Both the position numbers and the translations under genes were made by a program. From an uncultured Pelagibacteraceae bacterium (GTDB lineage Bacteria; Pseudomonadota; Alphaproteobacteria; Pelagibacterales; Pelagibacteraceae): 64,000 nucleotides of DNA. Of the stretch, positions 1-10,029 are shown piece by piece. Position 1 is the first letter of the stretch; each line of letters begins with the position of its first letter. The stretch lies in assembly GCA_902597175.1 (NCBI GenBank), contig CACJWN010000005.1, forward strand, positions 33,537-97,536. The letters run 5' to 3'. Below the pieces are notes generated by a model, which ran no database searches, was not told the origin of the DNA, and saw only the letters and a program-made list of their open reading frames with translations.

Positions 1-1312
1 TCCCTTCACCATGACACTCAATTTCTTTTCCATCTATCAAGAAAACTACGCTTGCTTTTGTTTGTATTTTGTCAAATTTTGAAACATTTACATCGTAACT
101 TTTTACTTTTAAATATTCAGGAACTTTACCTAATAATCTATTAGCTAACAGTTCAAATGAAGCATCAGCTCCATCATATGAATAACCACTAAATTCTCTA
201 TCTTTTACCTCATCCAAAATTTTTTGGATTTTTGGATCTTTAGAATCAATTTTAACTCCGTATTGTTCTAGTCTTGATAAAATATTTGATCGACCAGCTT
301 GATTTGAAACAATAATATTTCTATGATTTCCAATTGTTTTTGGATCAATATGTTCGTAGGTTTTTGGATCTTTCTTCACTGCTGAAACGTGAAGTCCTCC
401 CTTGTGAGAAAAGGCTGAGGCACCAACATAAGCCATATTTTTATTAGGTTTTCTATTTAGTATTTCATCTAATAATCTTGAACATTCGGTTAATGAAGAA
501 AGTTTATCTTTTTTAACGTTAATTTCATACTTATCGCTAAAAGATTTTTTTAAACATAAGTTGGGAATAATTGACATCAAATTTGCGTTACCGCATCTCT
601 CACCTAAACCATTAATAGTTCCTTGAATATGTCTCACGCCGCTTTCAACTGCGGCTAAAGAATTAGCCACAGCATTTTCTGTATCGTTATGCGCATGAAT
701 TCCAAGATTGTTTCCAGGTATTATTTTTGAAACTTTTGCAACAATTTCTCTAACCTCATTTGGTAGTGTGCCACCATTAGTATCACATAATACAACCCAT
801 CTAGCACCATTATCATAGGCATGCTTTAAGCAGTCAATTGCATATTCTGGGTTAGCCTTATAACCATCAAAAAAATGTTCTGCATCAAACAAAAATTCTT
901 TCTTGTTTTTAACAAAATGTTTTGCTGTTTCTTTGATGTTTTCTAAATTTTCCTCTTTTTGAATTCCTAAAGCAACTTTTACATGAAAATCCCAAGATTT
1001 TCCTACTACACAAACTGCTGGTGTATTCGCATTCATTAAAGAAGCTAAACCAGGATCATTATCTGCACTTCGACCAGTTTTTTTAGTCATACCGAATGCA
1101 GTAAATAATGTTTGTTGCATTTTAGGTGGGCTAGAAAAAAATTTTGTATCAACAGGATTTGCCCCAGGCCATCCTCCCTCTACGTAATCAACGCCTATGT
1201 CTGATAAAACTTTTGCTATTTTATTTTTATCTTCAATTGAGAAATCAACACCTTCCGTCTGAGCTCCGTCTCTTAAAGTTGTATCAAATATATATATTTT
1301 CTCTTTACTCAT
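1..1312 (-). CDS. cimA: (R)-citramalate synthase, partial (runs off the left edge)
   Basis: Not in ORF track because the stop lies outside the window. Reverse-strand reading from ATG at 1312 gives MSKEKIYIFDTTLRDGAQTEGVDFSIEDKNKIAKVLSDIGVDYVEGGWPGANP..., a DRE-TIM/HMGL-like synthase with CimA-type N-terminus. Overlaps the cysS stop in an ATGA arrangement. Confidence 0.88.
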   Translation of the reverse strand, partial: MSKEKIYIFDTTLRDGAQTEGVDFSIEDKNKIAKVLSDIGVDYVEGGWPGANPVDTKFFSSPPKMQQTLFTAFGMTKKTGRSADNDPGLASLMNANTPAVCVVGKSWDFHVKVALGIQKEENLENIKETAKHFVKNKKEFLFDAEHFFDGYKANPEYAIDCLKHAYDNGARWVVLCDTNGGTLPNEVREIVAKVSKIIPGNNLGIHAHNDTENAVANSLAAVESGVRHIQGTINGLGERCGNANLMSIIPNLCLKKSFSDKYEINVKKDKLSSLTECSRLLDEILNRKPNKNMAYVGASAFSHKGGLHVSAVKKDPKTYEHIDPKTIGNHRNIIVSNQAGRSNILSRLEQYGVKIDSKDPKIQKILDEVKDREFSGYSYDGADASFELLANRLLGKVPEYLKVKSYDVNVSKFDKIQTKASVVFLIDGKEIECHGEG

Positions 1313-2658
1313 TTAAATTTCCAAGTTGTCTGTTCTTTTTTATCCTCAATGATTACTCCTTTGCTTGCTAGTTCAACTCTTATTTTATCAGCAAGCTTAT
1401 AATCTCCTTTTTGTTTTGCTGCCAATCTTTCTTTAATTTTTTTTTCAATAAATTCTTCTGAAATATCTTTATCTACTTTTTTAAACTCTTCCCACTCGTT
1501 TTTTGTTAAATCAAATAAACCAATTAATTTACAAGCACTATTAAAAAATTTTTTACTTTTTTCATCACCTTTATTTGCATTTGCATAAAGTTCGTGAATT
1601 TTAGCAATGAAACCAGGTGTATTTAAATCATCTAGTAAAATGTCTATCTCTTTCAATGGTATTTCTTCATTATTTTCTTCATACAATTGGTACCATTTTT
1701 CAATCGTTGCTCGTTGATTTTCTAAAAGTTTATTATTCCAATCTAGTGGTTGACTGTAATGAGCACTTAATAATGCTAACCTAACAACTTGACCTGAATA
1801 TTTTTTAGTTGCATCAGTTATAGAAATTATATTGCCTAAAGACTTTGACATCTTTTCATTATTAATAGTTACAAATCCGTTATGAACCCAATAATTTGCA
1901 AAGTTTTTCGTATTATTGTTACAACAAGACTGGGCAATCTCATTTTCATGATGAGGAAAAATTAAATCAAGACCACCGCCATGAATATCTAAATTTTTAC
2001 CAAGATATTTTTCACTCATTGCTGAACATTCAAGATGCCAACCTGGTCTACCTCTTCCCCAAGGTGACTCCCATCCAGGGTCTTTTTCATTCGAAGGCTT
2101 CCATAAAACAAAGTCCATTGGATTTTTTTTTAGATCAGAAATTTCTATTCTACTCCCTGCCTTCAACTCATCTAAATTTTTGTTTGATAATTTTCCATAA
2201 TCTTTAAATTTGCTTACAGCGAAAAAAACGTGGTTTTTATTTTCGTAAGCAAATCCTTTTTTAATTAATGAAGATGTCATTTCAATCATATCTTTTACAT
2301 GTTCTGTGGCTTTTGGCTCTATCGTTGGTTTTAAACAGTTTAAACTTTTACAGTTTTCATGAAAAATTTTAATCACCCTATTAGTAATTTTATTTATATC
2401 TTCTTTATTATTTTGAGAAGCTTCTATTATCTTGTCATCTACATCAGTTATATTTCTCACGTACGTTACATTTGAATTGTAGAGAACTTTTAAAACTCTA
2501 AATAAAATATCAAATACTACAAGGGTTCTTGCATTACCTACATGGGGACTCTCATATACAGTCGGTCCACAAGCATATAAGGAAATCTTTTTTATATTAT
2601 TTGGCTTAAATACTTCTTTTTTTCTTGTTAGAGAATTTGTTAATTTTAAGTTATTCAT
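1309..2658 (-). CDS. cysS: cysteinyl-tRNA synthetase
   Basis: YACGPTVYESPHVGNAR and KMSKSLGN class I aaRS signatures. Confidence 0.97.
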   Translation of the reverse strand: MNNLKLTNSLTRKKEVFKPNNIKKISLYACGPTVYESPHVGNARTLVVFDILFRVLKVLYNSNVTYVRNITDVDDKIIEASQNNKEDINKITNRVIKIFHENCKSLNCLKPTIEPKATEHVKDMIEMTSSLIKKGFAYENKNHVFFAVSKFKDYGKLSNKNLDELKAGSRIEISDLKKNPMDFVLWKPSNEKDPGWESPWGRGRPGWHLECSAMSEKYLGKNLDIHGGGLDLIFPHHENEIAQSCCNNNTKNFANYWVHNGFVTINNEKMSKSLGNIISITDATKKYSGQVVRLALLSAHYSQPLDWNNKLLENQRATIEKWYQLYEENNEEIPLKEIDILLDDLNTPGFIAKIHELYANANKGDEKSKKFFNSACKLIGLFDLTKNEWEEFKKVDKDISEEFIEKKIKERLAAKQKGDYKLADKIRVELASKGVIIEDKKEQTTWKFK

Positions 2659-3388
2659 TAAATGTACATACTGGTATAGGATTCATTTTGTGTAAATTTT
2701 TTTCTCTTATTTCTAAATATTTTTGATAGTTAGGATCATCTTTATTTTCCATAGCCTTCTCTAAATCTGCATAACTCATTCCAAGTTGTTCTACGTCGTT
2801 TCTGCCATCATCCCATAGACCATCAGTGGGTTGGGCATTAATTATTTCTTCGGACACACCAAGATGTTTGCCTAACTCCCACACTTGAGTTTTGTTGCAG
2901 TCAGCTATAGGAGAGATATCGACCCCACCATCGCCATATTTAGTATAAAAACCAACGCCAAAATCTTCAACTTTGTTACCAGTTCCGACAACAATTCCAT
3001 TATTTGCTGCTGCTACTTGATATAAAGTTGCCATTCTCAATCTTGCTCTTGAGTTTGCATATCCATGCTCATTGTCAAATTTATTTAAAACTTGAGAAAA
3101 TGAGTTAAAGATTTTATCCATCTCTAACAAATGATGTTCAACATTTTTGTATTTTTGTTTTAACCATTTAGCATGTGTCAAACTTAAATCATGTTGAGAT
3201 TTGATTTGTTTAATTGGCATTGTTAACACAATTGTTTTTCTACCAGTGTTTGCACATAAAGTACTAACCACAGAAGAGTCTATTCCACCCGATATTCCAA
3301 CTATTAGTGATTTTGGCTTATAAGAAGCATTATTACAATAGTTGTCTATCCAGTCGGTTATTATCTGTGCTCTTTTTTTTACATCCAT
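2651..3388 (-). CDS. nadE: NAD+ synthase
   Basis: SGGIDSSVVSTLCA PP-loop and GTGNKVEDFGVGFYTKYGDGGVDISPIADC motif. Confidence 0.93.
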   Translation of the reverse strand: MDVKKRAQIITDWIDNYCNNASYKPKSLIVGISGGIDSSVVSTLCANTGRKTIVLTMPIKQIKSQHDLSLTHAKWLKQKYKNVEHHLLEMDKIFNSFSQVLNKFDNEHGYANSRARLRMATLYQVAAANNGIVVGTGNKVEDFGVGFYTKYGDGGVDISPIADCNKTQVWELGKHLGVSEEIINAQPTDGLWDDGRNDVEQLGMSYADLEKAMENKDDPNYQKYLEIREKNLHKMNPIPVCTFNE

Positions 3389-3401
3389 AATTAATACTTT
3401 G

Positions 3402-3448
3402 CCTTAATTTTAAGGTTTGGTCTTAATAATTACAATAATTATTAAGAC
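3402..3448. repeat. two adjacent inverted repeats in the aroA/nadE junction
   Basis: ccttaa-tt-ttaagg at 3402-3415, and gtcttaataatt-acaat-aattattaagac (12-bp perfect arms) at 3420-3448 overlapping the DAHP synthase stop codon. Confidence 0.7.
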
Positions 3449-4824
3449 GCAGCTTGAATAATTTTGTTTGATATTTTTGAATTTTTCTTAATTTCCTCAG
3501 ATATCAAGAAGGCTAGTTCTAATGCTTGGTCAGCATTTAGTCTAGGATCACAATGAGTTCTATATCTATTTGATAAATCATTCTCAGATATCTTTTGAGC
3601 TCCACCTGTGCACTCTGTCACATCTTGACCTGTCATCTCTATATGTAGCCCACCAGCATAGCTACCTTCCGCTTGACTTACAGCAAAGAAATTTTTTACC
3701 TCTTTTAAGACACTTTCGAAAGTTCTAGTTTTAAATCCTGTTGCAGCTTTAATAGTGTTTCCATGCATTGGATCACAAGACCATATAACTTTTAGACCTT
3801 CTTTTTTAATCACTCTAATTAACTTAGGTAAATATTTTTCAACATTATCAGCACCGAATCTTGAAATTAATGTCAATCTGCCAGCCTCATTATCAGGGTT
3901 CAAAATATTACATAAGTTTACCAATTCATCTGGATTTAAAGTGGGTCCACATTTTAAACCAAGAGGATTTTTAATACCTCTACAAAATTCAACATGTGCT
4001 CCATCTGGTTGTCTAGTTCTATCCCCTATCCATACAAAATGGGCTGAAGTATCATGGTATTCTCCAGTTGTTGAGTCTACTCTTGTCATAGACTCTTCGA
4101 AAGGCAAAAGTAAAGCTTCATGTGAAGTATAAAAATTTACAGTTCTCAATCTTCGATTATTATCTGAATTAATTCCGCAAGCTTCCATAAACGCTAAGGC
4201 ATCACTTATTTTATCTTCTATTTCTTTGTACTTACCTTTTGTTTTATCTTTAATAAAACCTAAATTCCATAAGTGTACTTGTCTAAGGTCAGCAAAACCT
4301 CCTTGAGAAAAAGCTCTTAATAAGTTTAATGTAGATGCAGATTGTGAATACGCTCGAAATAATCTTTTTGCATCAGGTATTCTAGCTTTTTCTGTAAACT
4401 CCATTCCGTTAATGTTGTCACCTAAATAACTTGGCAATTCTTTTCCATCTTTTATTTCTGTGGGCGCACTTCTAGGTTTAGAAAATTGTCCAGCAATTCT
4501 TCCAACTTTTACGACTGGAACTGAGGCTGATGCAGTTAAAACTAAAGACATTTGCAAAAGAACTTTAAAAGTATCTCTAATGTTATCTGGATGAAACTCT
4601 GCAAAACTTTCTGCACAATCTCCCCCTTGAAGTAAAAATGCTTTACCTTCAGCAACTTCTGATAAGGCTTTTTTTAAAGATCTTGATTCACCAGCAAAAA
4701 CTAAAGGTGGGTATTTTTTAATTTTACTTAAAACTAAATCAAGTTCTTCCTTGTCCTGATAAACAGGTAAATGTTTAGCAGGTAATTTTTTCCAACTATT
4801 TAAATTCCATTTTTTCATATACAA
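3442..4824 (-). CDS. 3-deoxy-7-phosphoheptulonate synthase, class II (plant type)
   Basis: [29 protein letters not shown], and [15 protein letters not shown] motifs of class II DAHP synthase. Confidence 0.95.
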   Translation of the reverse strand: MYMKKWNLNSWKKLPAKHLPVYQDKEELDLVLSKIKKYPPLVFAGESRSLKKALSEVAEGKAFLLQGGDCAESFAEFHPDNIRDTFKVLLQMSLVLTASASVPVVKVGRIAGQFSKPRSAPTEIKDGKELPSYLGDNINGMEFTEKARIPDAKRLFRAYSQSASTLNLLRAFSQGGFADLRQVHLWNLGFIKDKTKGKYKEIEDKISDALAFMEACGINSDNNRRLRTVNFYTSHEALLLPFEESMTRVDSTTGEYHDTSAHFVWIGDRTRQPDGAHVEFCRGIKNPLGLKCGPTLNPDELVNLCNILNPDNEAGRLTLISRFGADNVEKYLPKLIRVIKKEGLKVIWSCDPMHGNTIKAATGFKTRTFESVLKEVKNFFAVSQAEGSYAGGLHIEMTGQDVTECTGGAQKISENDLSNRYRTHCDPRLNADQALELAFLISEEIKKNSKISNKIIQAAS

Positions 4825-4883
4825 CTTGCGATATATATAGAGTAAAGATTAAAAATATTCAATAAAATATTAGATAAAATTTA

Positions 4884-5306
4884 CTAAAATGTTTCTACTT
4901 TGCTATTTAATGAAATAAGCTTAAGTTCAATCCTTAATTTCGGATATTTTCTTTTAAATATCTTTTTAATTTTTTGAAAAGAATTTTTATGTACTGCTGT
5001 TTCATTTACTTTTGAAAATTCTTTTTTCCCATTTATGATTTTAGCTGCTCCACAGTCTCTATGATTAATTACTATTAATTTTCTTATATTGTGTAATTTT
5101 ACAGAAGTATCAAAATTATCCCAAAAAGCTTTGTGCCATCTTTTAAATTTTGATGCTGTAACACCAACAGCTGATCCTGCAATTGTAAAAGAACTATACC
5201 TACCAACCAATTTTTTTTTCTTTAAATAATTGTAAACGATAGGTTGGAATCTTGGATCAATACAAGACAGTACCATGGCTTTATAATTTGATTTCACTTT
5301 ATTCAA
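4884..5306 (-). CDS. small beta-carbonic-anhydrase-like protein
   Basis: CxDxR (SCIDPRF) and HxxC (NHRDCGA) zinc-ligand motifs in a 140-aa protein; overlaps the glmS stop. Confidence 0.6.
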   Translation of the reverse strand: MNKVKSNYKAMVLSCIDPRFQPIVYNYLKKKKLVGRYSSFTIAGSAVGVTASKFKRWHKAFWDNFDTSVKLHNIRKLIVINHRDCGAAKIINGKKEFSKVNETAVHKNSFQKIKKIFKRKYPKLRIELKLISLNSKVETF

Positions 5307-7116
5307 CTGTAACTGATTTAGCTAAATTTCTTGGTTTATCAATATCGCAATTTTTTAATGAAGCTACATGATATGCTAAAAGCTGCAAAGGAATTGTAAG
5401 TAACAATGGTGATAGGAGGCTATCTACACGAGGCACTCTTAATCTAAATCTTATATTAGTACTTAATAATCTTTTATTATTATCAGTTATAAAAAATATT
5501 TTTCCACCTCTTGCTATTACCTCCTGCATATTAGAAAGAGTTTTTTCGTAATATTTGTCTTTAGGCGCTATTACAATTACCGGTAAGCCTTCCTCAATTA
5601 AAGCTAATGGTCCATGCTTCATTTCGCCAGCAGGATATCCCTCTGCATGTAAATAAGAAAGTTCTTTCAATTTTAAAGCGCCTTCAAGAGCTATCGGAAA
5701 TGAATTTCCTCTACCTAAAAACATTGATCCTTTAGCATCTAAAAATTCTTTTGCTATTAATTGTATTTCACTCTCAAGTTTTAAAGTGCTGTTTATTGCA
5801 TCTGGAAGTTTTTTCAAATTTTCTACACAAGTGTCATAATTCTTTTTATCAATATCACCTCTCTCAATAGAAAGTTTTAAAGATAAAATATACAGAACAA
5901 TTAATTGTCCCAAAAAAGCTTTGGTTGAGGCAACACCGATTTCAGGGCCTGCATGAATAGGCAATACCCAATCAGAATTTCTAGCAATTGTGCTTTCTAC
6001 TACATTTACAATTGAGCAAGTTTTAACTTTATTTTTTTTACAAATATCTAGAGCTGCTGCAGTATCTGCTGTTTCACCAGATTGAGAAACAAAAATATAT
6101 AAATTATTATTTTTAAATTTTAAATTTCTATATCTGAATTCTGAGGCTATATCGATCTCAGTGTCAATAGAGGTTAATTCCTCAAACCAATACTTTGCTA
6201 CTAAACAAGAATGATAAGCTGTTCCACAACCAATCAAAATTATCTTGTTAATTTTTTTGGGTTCAATAGGAAAATTATAAATATTGATATCTTTTTTAAG
6301 ACTATCAGTATACTCGCTCAAGCATTTCTTAATAGTGTTTGATTGCTCAAAAATTTCTTTAGACATAAAGTTTTTATAATCACCTTTGTCACTGGTATTT
6401 TCATCATCTGAAACAGTATAAATTTTTTTATTTATTTTTTTTTGATTTACATCATAAAAATCAACGTTATTTTTAGATAACATACATAATTCACCATCTT
6501 CTAAATAAGAAATTTTATTTGTCATAGATTTCAGAGCGTAAGAATCTGAACCTAAGTAATTTTCTTCGTTTGAATAACCAACAGCAAGTGGGCTACCTCT
6601 TCTCGCACCAATTATAATGTCTGGAAAATTTTTAAATATAATTCCTAATGCAAAACTACCTTTTAATTTTTTTAAGGTTTTGAATACTGACTCTAAAGGA
6701 TTTGAGTTTTCTAAAAACTGGGTAACTAAGACAGTAATAACTTCAGTATCAGTTTGTGATTTAAACTTGAAACCTTTTTCTTCAAGATCTTTTTTTAATT
6801 CATCTGAGTTTTCAATTATACCATTATGAACTACTGAAACTTTTTCGGATGAATGGGGATGTGCATTAATAATATTAGGGACTCCATGAGTAGCCCATCT
6901 TACATGGCCTATACCTATATTGCCATTTGAAGGATTTTTGAACAAGATTTTTTCAAGTTCCTCTACTCTTCCAGAGCATTTTTTTTCATCTATTAAGTTA
7001 TCGCTTAAGGTGGCTAAACCCGCAGAGTCGTAACCTCTATATTCTAACTTTTTTAAAGAGTTGATAATATTAATCGAAACAGGTTTGTTGCTAGCAATTC
7101 CAATTATTCCACACAT
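5299..7116 (-). CDS. glmS: glutamine--fructose-6-phosphate aminotransferase (isomerizing)
   Basis: [10 protein letters not shown]-terminal Cys-nucleophile Gln amidotransferase domain plus two SIS domains, C-terminal NLAKSVTVE. Confidence 0.97.
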   Translation of the reverse strand: MCGIIGIASNKPVSINIINSLKKLEYRGYDSAGLATLSDNLIDEKKCSGRVEELEKILFKNPSNGNIGIGHVRWATHGVPNIINAHPHSSEKVSVVHNGIIENSDELKKDLEEKGFKFKSQTDTEVITVLVTQFLENSNPLESVFKTLKKLKGSFALGIIFKNFPDIIIGARRGSPLAVGYSNEENYLGSDSYALKSMTNKISYLEDGELCMLSKNNVDFYDVNQKKINKKIYTVSDDENTSDKGDYKNFMSKEIFEQSNTIKKCLSEYTDSLKKDINIYNFPIEPKKINKIILIGCGTAYHSCLVAKYWFEELTSIDTEIDIASEFRYRNLKFKNNNLYIFVSQSGETADTAAALDICKKNKVKTCSIVNVVESTIARNSDWVLPIHAGPEIGVASTKAFLGQLIVLYILSLKLSIERGDIDKKNYDTCVENLKKLPDAINSTLKLESEIQLIAKEFLDAKGSMFLGRGNSFPIALEGALKLKELSYLHAEGYPAGEMKHGPLALIEEGLPVIVIAPKDKYYEKTLSNMQEVIARGGKIFFITDNNKRLLSTNIRFRLRVPRVDSLLSPLLLTIPLQLLAYHVASLKNCDIDKPRNLAKSVTVE

Positions 7117-7802
7117 TATTTTTTCTTTCTCTTATAGTTTGCGACTGAGATTTGTGATGCCCTTGTAAGTGCTAATGATTTGTTTTTAACATTTTTTGTT
7201 ATTACAGATCCTGCGCCAACAACACTGTTTTTACCTATACTAACTGGTGCAACTAATGAAGAGTTAGAACCTATAAAAACATTATCTGCTATTTTTGTTT
7301 TTGATTTTTTAATACCATCGTAATTACAAGTAATAGTTCCTGCGCCAATGTTAGAATTTTTACCTACAGAGCTGTCTCCAACATAAGAGAGATGATTTAT
7401 TTTTGAATTTTTATTTATAAGAGATTTTTTTGTTTCTACAAAGTTTCCAATTTTAGTGTTTTCTTTTAATAATGTTCCCTCTCTTAATCTGGCGTAAGGC
7501 CCTACAATTACATTTCTCTCAATTTTTGTTCCCTCCAGATGACTGAAAGATTTGATATGTGAATTATCTCCAATTTTAACATTTGGACCGATAACGACAT
7601 ATGGATCCACTGTAACGTTTTTTCCAAAAAGAGTATCTTTTGATAAAAATATTGTTTCTGGTGCAACTAAATTTACACCCTTCTTTAAAGCTTTGTTTCT
7701 TAATAATTCTTGAGAAAGCCTGTACGAGTTAGCTTTATTTAATTTATTATTTGTATTCATTAAAAATTTCTTTACATTAATAGTGTAACTGAAATAAGTC
7801 AC
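7116..7802 (-). CDS. stand-alone GlmU C-terminal-like left-handed beta-helix N-acetyltransferase domain
   Basis: Hexapeptide repeats with [21 protein letters not shown], and [12 protein letters not shown] as in the GlmU acetyltransferase domain. No N-terminal uridyltransferase (LAAGxGTRM) domain. True start may be the internal Met at 7760. Confidence 0.82.
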   Translation of the reverse strand: MTYFSYTINVKKFLMNTNNKLNKANSYRLSQELLRNKALKKGVNLVAPETIFLSKDTLFGKNVTVDPYVVIGPNVKIGDNSHIKSFSHLEGTKIERNVIVGPYARLREGTLLKENTKIGNFVETKKSLINKNSKINHLSYVGDSSVGKNSNIGAGTITCNYDGIKKSKTKIADNVFIGSNSSLVAPVSIGKNSVVGAGSVITKNVKNKSLALTRASQISVANYKRKKK

Positions 7803-7830
7803 AAAATATTTCTTTTTAATACTTTAAAAA

Positions 7831-8493
7831 ATGAATCAAATTTACACTATTCTTTTTGATCTAGACGGCACTATAGTAAATACAGCTCCCGATTTAATGG
7901 CTGCACATAATCATGTTATGAGAAAATACGGTCATACAGAGAAAAAACTTGAAGATATTAAATCACTCGCAGGTAGAGGTGCTTGGGTTATGATGCAAAG
8001 ATCTTTTAAGGAAAAAATTAAAGATGAAAAAGTTAAAAAAGAAATGACAAAAGAATTTATAGATTTTTACTCAAAGAATATTAATAAAGGTAGTATTCCA
8101 ATTAAAGGGGCAGTTGATTTTTTTAAATGGGCTAAGAACAAAAATATTTCTATGGCTGTATGCACAAATAAGCAAGAGAAACTCGCAGTAGACTTATTGA
8201 AAAAATTAAATTTATTGAATTTTTTTGATTATGTTGCTGGTTCAGATACTTTCTCTTTTAATAAACCTGATCCAAGACATTTAACAGATGTTGTTGAAAT
8301 AATTGGAGGAGATTTACAAAAGACAATTATGGTTGGTGATAGTGAAGTTGATTCAATGTCTGCTCAAAACGCTAATTTGCCTTTTGTACTTGTTAAAGAT
8401 GGTTATACAGAAAAAACTGAGAAAGAAATTAAACATGATGAACTGATTGCTGATTTTGTTAATTTTGAAAAGGTCATTGAAAAATTTCTATGA
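7831..8493 (+). CDS. HAD-family hydrolase, phosphoglycolate phosphatase-like
   Basis: LFDLDGTIVNTAPD, CTNKQEK, and MVGDSEVDS HAD motifs. Confidence 0.88.
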   Translation: MNQIYTILFDLDGTIVNTAPDLMAAHNHVMRKYGHTEKKLEDIKSLAGRGAWVMMQRSFKEKIKDEKVKKEMTKEFIDFYSKNINKGSIPIKGAVDFFKWAKNKNISMAVCTNKQEKLAVDLLKKLNLLNFFDYVAGSDTFSFNKPDPRHLTDVVEIIGGDLQKTIMVGDSEVDSMSAQNANLPFVLVKDGYTEKTEKEIKHDELIADFVNFEKVIEKFL

Positions 8494-9089
8494 TAAGTTT
8501 TGCTCTTTTTTCTGCTTTAGCAACTTTTTATTTTACTATGTTTTTCACTCCAGGCCCAAATAATGCGATGCTAACTGCTTCTGGTATGAAATTTGGTTTT
8601 TTTAGAACTTTGCCACATTTAATTGGGATACCTTTAGGACATATTATACAGATTGGTTTAACCTGTTTCGGTTTAGCAAATTTATTTCTAATCTATCCTC
8701 AAATTCAATTTTATATGAAAATACTTTGTTTCCTTTATTTGCTTTATTTAGGGTGGAAAATGATTGGATCGTTTTCAATGATCCAGAAAGAAACTGGAAG
8801 ACCATTAAGATTTTACGAAGCATCATTGTTTCAATTCATAAATCCAAAAGCTTGGTCAATTGCAGTAACTGTTGCATCAGGGTTCTTTCCTACCGAAGAG
8901 AATATTTTTATTGGAGTAGCTTTTGTTACTATTACTGCAGCAGTAATTTGTTTTCCAACAATAAGTCTTTGGGCATTATTTGGAAGTGGATTGAGAAAAT
9001 TTGTTGGAGATATTAAAACGAAAAAAATTATAGAATATCTTTTGGCTCTTTTATTGGTGTTAACAGGTGTATTTATTCTTATTAAATAA
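8490..9089 (+). CDS. LysE/RhtB-family amino acid exporter
   Basis: FFTPGPNNAMLTASG motif and multiple TM segments. Confidence 0.85.
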   Translation: MISFALFSALATFYFTMFFTPGPNNAMLTASGMKFGFFRTLPHLIGIPLGHIIQIGLTCFGLANLFLIYPQIQFYMKILCFLYLLYLGWKMIGSFSMIQKETGRPLRFYEASLFQFINPKAWSIAVTVASGFFPTEENIFIGVAFVTITAAVICFPTISLWALFGSGLRKFVGDIKTKKIIEYLLALLLVLTGVFILIK

Positions 9090-9132
9090 TAGCCTTTGAT
9101 TTTTAGTAATCTCTTTAATATAAACTTTTCAG

Positions 9133-10029
9133 ATGCATTTTACTAAAAAGACAAGTTCTGAAAAAAGATTACAATTTGTAAAAAATTTACAATCAAAAAA
9201 ACTTCTTAGATTTCCAGGTGCGTATAACCCTTTGTGCGCAAAACTTATAGCTGAAATAGGATTTGATGGTATTTATATCTCGGGAGGTGTTATGTCTAAT
9301 GACTTAGGTCTACCGGATATAGGACTTACAACATTAGATCAAGTAAGTTATAGAGCTAAACAAATATCGAGAGTAACAGACCTCCCTACCATTGTAGATG
9401 CTGACACTGGATTTAAAGATTGTAAAAAAACAATAATTACTTTTGAGGAAAAAGGTTTAGCTGGTTGTCATATTGAGGATCAAATTGCAGAAAAAAGATG
9501 CGGTCATTTAGATAATAAAGAACTAATTTCTAAAGATGAGATGGTGGAAAAAATTAAAATGTCCGTTAATGCAAGAAAAGATAAAAATTTTTTAATAATA
9601 GTGAGAACTGATGCTAATACTGTCGAAGGAATTGATAAAACTCTAGAAAGAATTAAATCTTATGAAGATGCAGGTGCAGATATGATTTTTCCAGAAGCAA
9701 TGAGAGATGAAAAAGAATTTGAAAAAGTGAGAAAAATATCAAAAGGCTATTTGTTAGCTAACATGACAGAATTTGGAAAATCTAAATTACTAAATAGATC
9801 GCAATTAGAAAATTTAGGCTATAATTTAGTAATTTATCCTGTGACAACTCAACGGTTGGCAATGCAAAATGTTGAATTAGGTCTTAAATCAATATTTAAG
9901 GATGGTCATCAAAATAATATTATTGACAAAATGCAGACTAGAAAAAGGTTGTACGAGTTAGTAGAATATGAGAAATACAATACGCCTGATAAAAAAATTA
10001 CAGATTTTTCTACTGAGGGGCATGAATAA
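9133..10029 (+). CDS. prpB: methylisocitrate lyase / ICL-PEP mutase family
   Basis: PGAYNPLCAKLIAEIGFDGIYISGG, DADTGF, and KRCGHLDNKEL motifs; adjacent to a methylcitrate synthase-like gene. Confidence 0.85.
   Translation: MHFTKKTSSEKRLQFVKNLQSKKLLRFPGAYNPLCAKLIAEIGFDGIYISGGVMSNDLGLPDIGLTTLDQVSYRAKQISRVTDLPTIVDADTGFKDCKKTIITFEEKGLAGCHIEDQIAEKRCGHLDNKELISKDEMVEKIKMSVNARKDKNFLIIVRTDANTVEGIDKTLERIKSYEDAGADMIFPEAMRDEKEFEKVRKISKGYLLANMTEFGKSKLLNRSQLENLGYNLVIYPVTTQRLAMQNVELGLKSIFKDGHQNNIIDKMQTRKRLYELVEYEKYNTPDKKITDFSTEGHE

Noticed and set aside
1144-2207. ORFs 1144-1371 (+) and 1896-2207 (+)
   Set aside because: Antisense to cimA/cysS, no recognisable domain, skewed composition.
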